DNA of 17,502 nt from an uncultured Solobacterium sp. (GTDB lineage Bacteria > Bacillota_I > Bacilli_A > Erysipelotrichales > Erysipelotrichaceae). The notes under the pieces are model-generated. The model ran no database searches. It was not told the origin of the DNA and saw nothing but the letters and a program-made list of their open reading frames with translations. Both the position numbers and the translations under genes were made by a program. The DNA is taken from NCBI GenBank assembly GCA_900547815.1, contig URHY01000046.1:1-17502 (forward strand), given 5' to 3'. Below are positions 13,823 to 17,502 of this stretch, piece by piece; the stretch's first letter is position 1; each line of letters opens with the position of its first letter.

Positions 13823-14701
13823 CTACGCAACTACTGACCATGGAACTGGTACTAGAGGTTGATATGAACCTGCCCAGATACCGAATGCAGCACCAACGAT
13901 ACCGATTACTAAGAATAATGCGATACATTTTACTGGAGTCCAGTTTTTCTTTTTAATCAATGTATAGCACATCATAGTGAATGCGAATGCGATTAAGCAA
14001 GGTAAAATCATATTTAAGTAGTTTTGGATAACAATTGGATCACCTTCACCATTAGCGATTGAGATACCTAATTTAGTTCCACCACCATAGTTAGAAATTA
14101 AAGCACCAACAACGAATACACCTAATACACTAGCAGCGTGAGTGAATGCTTTAGCGTTAGCAGTCATCATCTTAACAGCAGTTAAACCTAAGTTGTATGA
14201 CCAGTACATTAAAGCATAACGTAATACCATTTCAACACCGAATGCGATAACGAAGTATAAGATTGGTCCCATGATACTTCCATCAATAGCCATGTTTGCA
14301 GTTAAACCAGCAGTGATAGGAATTAATGTATACCAGAACAATGCATCACCAATACCACCTAATGGAGCAGCAGTTGAGATACGTACAGAACGAATTGTTT
14401 GAATATCTGTTTTTTGTTGTTCCATTGATAACACGATACCCATAACGAATGTTACGAAGAATGGGTGAGTATTAAGGAAATCCATGTTGTGAGTCATAGA
14501 TGCAGCTAAGTCATCTTTATTTGTGTGGATTTTTTCCAAACCTGGTAAAATAGCCCATAACCAACCAGCAGATTGCATACGTTCGTAGTTGAACGCAGCC
14601 TGTAATTGGCAAGAACGCCATACCATTTTATTTAAAGTTTGATTATCTAATCTTGCAGCAGGAGTAGTATCCTTGTAAGAAGTCATTGCATTAGATTCCA
14701 T
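13823..14701 (-). CDS. PTS mannose-family transporter, EIID component
   Basis: 292 aa. With EIIC it forms the membrane channel of a mannose-family phosphotransferase permease. Seen: the hallmark QAAFNYERMQSAGW near residues 34-47, THPFFVTFVMG, and the PLGGIGDALFWYTLIP segment near 113-128, then several hydrophobic helices to the C-terminus. ATG 14699-14701 follows GGGAGGTG by 7 nt and overlaps the EIIC stop by 11 nt; the GTG just before it is a less likely start. Last gene of the operon. Substrate inferred from the EIIB component. Confidence 0.95.
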   Translation of the reverse strand: MESNAMTSYKDTTPAARLDNQTLNKMVWRSCQLQAAFNYERMQSAGWLWAILPGLEKIHTNKDDLAASMTHNMDFLNTHPFFVTFVMGIVLSMEQQKTDIQTIRSVRISTAAPLGGIGDALFWYTLIPITAGLTANMAIDGSIMGPILYFVIAFGVEMVLRYALMYWSYNLGLTAVKMMTANAKAFTHAASVLGVFVVGALISNYGGGTKLGISIANGEGDPIVIQNYLNMILPCLIAFAFTMMCYTLIKKKNWTPVKCIALFLVIGIVGAAFGIWAGSYQPLVPVPWSVVA

Positions 14702-15482
14702 CACTTACACCTCCCTGCGCAGCTTTTGTTTCAATAGAAGTAATCTTGAAGTCTAATAATGCGATTGCAACACCGATGAATGCAACTAAGATCAAGCAAG
14801 CAGAAGCTGTAGCTTCAACGTTACCAAATAGTAATGCAGTTGCAAAACCACCTAGTAACCATCCCCACAAGTCGTTAGAAAGCATAATCTTTAACAATAC
14901 AGCGAAACCTACGAAACGCATCATTCCACCGGCAGCACTTAAACCACCCATGAACCAGCTTGCGTTTTCACTTAAGCTTTGTAAAGCACCAGAAGCAGCA
15001 GTTCCACCAACATATGCTAAAATAGCGATTACAGCAAATAAAGTACCTAAGATAGCCATAGAAGTATTACATACAGCTGTAATTCCTTTAGGGTTAGCTT
15101 CATTAGCAGCTTTATCAGCTTTAGCCATTAAACCAGACATGATTGTAAATGTTAATGTTACAACGTATTGTCCGAATGTAGCGAAAATCATACAAGCTCC
15201 TAAAGCAGCATTAATGTCCATTTTTGCTTTAACAGCGAAAATCATAGCAACAACTGATCCTAATACAGCGTTAGGAGGCTGTGCTCCACCAACTGGCATG
15301 TTACCAACCATCATTAACTCATATGTACCACCAACAACTAAGCCAGTGTTTACATCACCTAAGATTGCACCAATAATTGGACAAGCAATGATAGGACGAT
15401 AAACGATTTCAGTTAATGAGAATTGGTCGATGGCAAAGAAGAATGTTACAATTGCCAATAACACAATTTCTACAATATTCAT
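14691..15482 (-). CDS. PTS mannose-family transporter, EIIC component
   Basis: 263 aa integral membrane permease subunit. Seen: the conserved start (VTFFFAIDQFSLTEIVYRPIIACPIIGAILGD), GLVVGGTYELMMVGNMPVGGAQPPNAVLG near residues 47-75, and a series of Ala/Gly-rich helices, with a short soluble C-terminus. The Gly/Pro-rich GGAQPPN segment is typical of this family and lies near the sugar path. ATG 15480-15482 follows AAGGAG by 10 nt, 23 nt after EIIB. The Ala- and Gly-rich composition leaves a long open antisense frame that is not a gene. Confidence 0.95.
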   Translation of the reverse strand: MNIVEIVLLAIVTFFFAIDQFSLTEIVYRPIIACPIIGAILGDVNTGLVVGGTYELMMVGNMPVGGAQPPNAVLGSVVAMIFAVKAKMDINAALGACMIFATFGQYVVTLTFTIMSGLMAKADKAANEANPKGITAVCNTSMAILGTLFAVIAILAYVGGTAASGALQSLSENASWFMGGLSAAGGMMRFVGFAVLLKIMLSNDLWGWLLGGFATALLFGNVEATASACLILVAFIGVAIALLDFKITSIETKAAQGGVSDGI

Positions 15483-15505
15483 TTTTCATTTTCTCCTTTT
15501 TTGGA

Positions 15506-15982
15506 TTAGCTCCAAAGTTTATTAATATCTTCAGGTGCGATGTCAGGCACACGTTGAATTTCTAATTCAACACCTAATTCTTGCAATTTCTTGAATGCAG
15601 CAACATCTTCGTCATTTACAGCTACTGTAGTAGCAACTTGACGTTTACCTTCAGACATGTGCATGTTTCCAATGTTACATTTTTTAATTGGAACACCACC
15701 CTCAACTAGACGTAATACATCTTGAGGGGTTTCACAAATGATGAAGATCTTTTGAGCAGGGCTTGCTTTTCCAATAATGTCGATTGTCTTCTGAATTGAG
15801 AAGTAACGAGTCTGAGCATAAGCTGGAGCAGCCATGTTCATCAAACCTTGACGGAATTCATCATTTGCAACAGCGTCATTTGCAACTAATAATAAGTTAG
15901 CTCCTAGAACTCCACTCCATTGAGTTGCAACTTGACCGTGAATCAAACGATTGTCGATTCTTGTTAATAAGATATTTGGCAT
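15506..15982 (-). CDS. PTS mannose-family EIIB component, N-acetylgalactosamine-like
   Basis: 158 aa cytoplasmic phosphocarrier. The phosphorylated residue is His15 in RIDNRLIHGQV (8-18). From memory, the segments MPNILLTRID, GANLLLVANDAV, LVEGGVPIKKCNIGNMHMSEGK and VPDIAPEDINKL follow enterobacterial AgaV (GalNAc EIIB) closely; this was not computed. It transfers phosphate from EIIA to the incoming sugar. The fused or separate EIIA expected for this family is not in the operon. ATG 15980-15982 follows AGGAGAG. First gene of the EIIB-EIIC-EIID operon, with a cre-like site in its leader. Sugar specificity (GalNAc, galactosamine or another hexose) is an inference. Confidence 0.93.
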   Translation of the reverse strand: MPNILLTRIDNRLIHGQVATQWSGVLGANLLLVANDAVANDEFRQGLMNMAAPAYAQTRYFSIQKTIDIIGKASPAQKIFIICETPQDVLRLVEGGVPIKKCNIGNMHMSEGKRQVATTVAVNDEDVAAFKKLQELGVELEIQRVPDIAPEDINKLWS

Positions 15983-15997
15983 ATTCTCTCTCCTTCC

Positions 15998-16011
15998 TGA
16001 TAGCGCTTTCT
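15998..16011. promoter_or_regulatory. Putative cre (CcpA) site before the PTS operon
   Basis: TGATAGCGCTTTCT matches 13 of 14 cre consensus positions. It lies about 22-35 nt downstream of the predicted start, where bound CcpA would block elongation. Confidence 0.75.
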
Positions 16012-16038
16012 TCTTTAAAGAATAACTATCTTGACTAT

Positions 16039-16044
16039 ATTATA
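16039..16044 (-). promoter_or_regulatory. -10 of the PTS operon promoter
   Basis: Minus-strand TATAAT with no acceptable -35 at 16-18 bp, so an activator may be needed. The leader is about 50 nt and includes the cre-like site. The rest of the gap up to 16200 is AT-rich and holds the shared 15-bp sequence but no other recognisable element. Confidence 0.6.
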
Positions 16045-16083
16045 CATTTTCTATTCATAATTTCTTTACACATTTTAAGAAAT

Positions 16084-16098
16084 TGTTTGCACTTTTTA
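16084..16098 (+). promoter_or_regulatory. 15-bp sequence shared with the nagB-gatZ region
   Basis: TGTTTGCACTTTTTA is identical to 11062-11076. It ends about 40 bp upstream of the PTS -10, comparable to its distance from the gatZ -10 (43 bp) though in opposite orientation. Candidate binding site of a shared regulator. Confidence 0.45.
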
Positions 16099-16200
16099 GT
16101 AATTTTTTATTTTTTATCACTAACAATTATAAAAATTGGCAAAAAAATAACATAATTATCACAAAATCGGTTTAAAAATCCATTTTGAAAACCTTTTCAC

Positions 16201-16231
16201 AAAATAAAAGAACATGCTAATTAGCATGTCC
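16201..16231 (-). terminator. Terminator of the M20 amidohydrolase gene
   Basis: Minus-strand 8-bp stem GGACATGC/GCATGTTC (one G-U pair) with loop TAATTA, then TTTTATTTT. The last two codons and the stop codon (16221-16223) lie within the hairpin. Confidence 0.88.
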
Positions 16232-17387
16232 CTTTTTCAAACTCTTTTTTTGCTTTTTCTAACTTTTCAGGTTCAGTAATCAAATCTAAACCAATTAACG
16301 CAATCGCTGTAGCCGCTGTTACTAATCCAGTTTTTCCATCTTCACTAATTGTTGCAGCCGCCATTTCTTTAGAATGACCAGCCACCGTACAATCGGCAAT
16401 CTTAATCGTTCCCTGAATTGTCGGACAAACATAGCTTACACTTCCAACATCTGTAGAACCACATGGAATTTCATCCACTGGATTAATCTGTTCTACACCT
16501 AGTTCTTTATATTTTTCTGTCAACATATCAGCTAAAGTATAGTTGATTTTTGTATCTTCATAAGGACATTCATACATACTTGTTTTATAAGTTGTTTGAC
16601 TTGCAATACAAGAACCCTTTACACAATCTTCAGCACGAGCCGCAATTTCTTTACAATAAGCCATTGTAGGTGCCCTAAAATAATACTCCATACTTGCATA
16701 AGCAGGAATTACATTGGCAGCTAAACCACCATCTCGAATAATTCCATGAATATATGATCCTGGAGTCACAAATTGACGTAACATTGAAATCTGTGTATAT
16801 GTACTAATCGCTGCATCTAATGCACTGTGACCCTCTTGAGGACGACATCCATGCGCATTCTTACCAAAGAATTCATATTTGATAGGTAAAATAGCCAATG
16901 ATCTTGATCCAACTCCATTTTCAGTACTTGGATGTACCATTAAAGCGGCATCTACATCATCAAATACACCAGCTTCACTCATTTTTACTTTTCCACCAAA
17001 GTTTTCTTCACCAGGCGTACCCACAACACGAACGGTTCCACCAATTTCATCTATAACACTCTTTAAAGCTTCACCAGCCGCAATACCAATCCCTGCAATT
17101 AAGTTATGACCACATCCATGTCCAACTTCTGGTAGTGCATCATACTCACACATATAGGCAATAGTTGGTCCTTCTTTACCAGATTTATATTCAGCCACAA
17201 AATCTGTATCAACCACTACGCTAGACTTTACATCAAAGCCTGCATCTTTTAAATATTTCACCAATACCTTCTGTGTTTCATATTCCTGAAAACCAGTCTC
17301 CGGATTATCATATAATGTTTTTACAATTTCCATATATGCATCTAAATGTTCTTGAATAGATGCTTCAATTCTTCCTTTATAATCCAT
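16221..17387 (-). CDS. M20 family amidohydrolase (AbgB-like)
   Basis: 388 aa cytoplasmic zinc hydrolase. Seen: the metal-binding CEYDALPEVGHGCGHN (80-95, with His90, Cys92, His94), GTPGEENFGGK (123-133, with adjacent Glu127 and Glu128 as base and ligand), MVHPS with His152, a dimerisation-type middle domain starting near FFGKNAHG, and a conserved GHSKEM near the C-terminus. This pattern matches the aminoacylase/p-aminobenzoyl-glutamate hydrolase branch, which splits amide bonds of N-acyl amino acids or dipeptides; the substrate is not defined. The start is ATG 17385-17387, 7 nt after GGAGGT; the frame extends 10 codons further without a ribosome site. Monocistronic with its own terminator; upstream of the PTS operon but not co-transcribed by the look of it. 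Confidence 0.92.
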   Translation of the reverse strand: MDYKGRIEASIQEHLDAYMEIVKTLYDNPETGFQEYETQKVLVKYLKDAGFDVKSSVVVDTDFVAEYKSGKEGPTIAYMCEYDALPEVGHGCGHNLIAGIGIAAGEALKSVIDEIGGTVRVVGTPGEENFGGKVKMSEAGVFDDVDAALMVHPSTENGVGSRSLAILPIKYEFFGKNAHGCRPQEGHSALDAAISTYTQISMLRQFVTPGSYIHGIIRDGGLAANVIPAYASMEYYFRAPTMAYCKEIAARAEDCVKGSCIASQTTYKTSMYECPYEDTKINYTLADMLTEKYKELGVEQINPVDEIPCGSTDVGSVSYVCPTIQGTIKIADCTVAGHSKEMAAATISEDGKTGLVTAATAIALIGLDLITEPEKLEKAKKEFEKGTC

Positions 17388-17412
17388 TCTAAATACCTCC
17401 ATTTGTGAAAAT

Positions 17413-17441
17413 ATCATACCGCATTTTCAAACATTTGAAAA
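17413..17441 (-). promoter_or_regulatory. Promoter and palindromic operator of the M20 gene
   Basis: Minus-strand -35 TTTTCA (17436-17441), 17-bp spacer, -10 TATGAT (17413-17418). A perfect inverted repeat, TTTTCAAA-CA-TTTGAAAA (17424-17441), covers the -35 and most of the spacer, so a repressor there would exclude polymerase. Confidence 0.6.
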
Positions 17442-17450
17442 GTTTTTACA

Positions 17451-17486
17451 AAAGAAAGTAGGCGATAGAGTTTAAATTCTACCGCC
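17451..17486 (-). terminator. Terminator of a unit to the right of the window
   Basis: Minus-strand 9-bp stem GGCGGTAGA/TCTATCGCC with one G-U pair and an 8-nt loop, followed by TACTTTCTTTTG. The wobble pair is only possible on this strand. It probably ends the gene preceding the M20 gene. Confidence 0.55.
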
Positions 17487-17502
17487 CCTTATCAAACCAT
17501 AC

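Noticed and set aside
14746..15402. Long plus-strand open frame (218 codons) antisense to EIIC
   Set aside because: Shadow of the Ala/Gly-rich EIIC gene. It has no ribosome site, low-complexity Ala/Pro/Thr composition, and no family resemblance.
16045..16160. Sigma-54 (-24/-12) promoter for the PTS operon, as in levanase-type systems
   Set aside because: No GG-N10-GC pair with TGGCAC/TTGC context was found on the correct strand. The TATAAT and cre-like site fit the housekeeping sigma.

Overview
The window is AT-rich and compact, with class B sortase, Asp23/Gls24 protein, FakA-type kinase, DivIB, a T-box leader and cre-like sites. Together these point to a low-GC Gram-positive (Bacillota). 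A gut Erysipelotrichia-type fermenter is my best guess, inferred from gene content and style only. No tRNA, rRNA, CRISPR array, prophage or intact transposon was seen.

Layout. (1) 1-1140: tail of an upstream unit with its terminator, then L-lactate dehydrogenase (+), whose terminator is shared with a convergent metallophosphoesterase gene. (2) 1117-4080: the metallophosphoesterase (-) diverges from a CstA-family transporter (+). The transporter has a consensus promoter, a full T-box leader and its own terminators. (3) 4046-4380: a gene-poor gap with three hairpins, one ending in a U9 tract on the minus strand (candidate small RNA or degenerate element). (4) 4381-10171, all minus: class B sortase, murG, murB, divIB, then from an internal promoter an Asp23/Gls24 protein and FakA/YloV. 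This is an envelope and lipid cluster. DivIB carries an unusual acidic linker and an aromatic octamer-repeat tail resembling the OCRE motif. (5) 10241-12475: nagB (-) and a GatZ/KbaZ gene (+), divergent from a shared regulatory region. (6) 12542-13682: a two-gene unit of unknown function (soluble protein plus membrane protein). (7) 13823-15982: a mannose-family PTS permease (EIIB-EIIC-EIID, no EIIA), with an EIIB like the N-acetylgalactosamine type. (8) 16221-17387: an M20 amidohydrolase with a perfect palindrome over its promoter.

How they may work together. The PTS, the NagB deaminase and the GatZ/KbaZ protein fit amino-sugar (GalNAc/GlcNAc) uptake and breakdown. The two promoter regions each carry a cre-like site and share an identical 15-bp sequence, which suggests one regulon under carbon catabolite control. 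Lactate dehydrogenase would dispose of the pyruvate formed. The CstA-family transporter may move pyruvate or peptides, and its T-box ties it to tRNA charging.

Start codons were chosen by Shine-Dalgarno position. This shortens lactate dehydrogenase, MurG, NagB, the small membrane protein, EIID and the M20 enzyme relative to the longest open frames.
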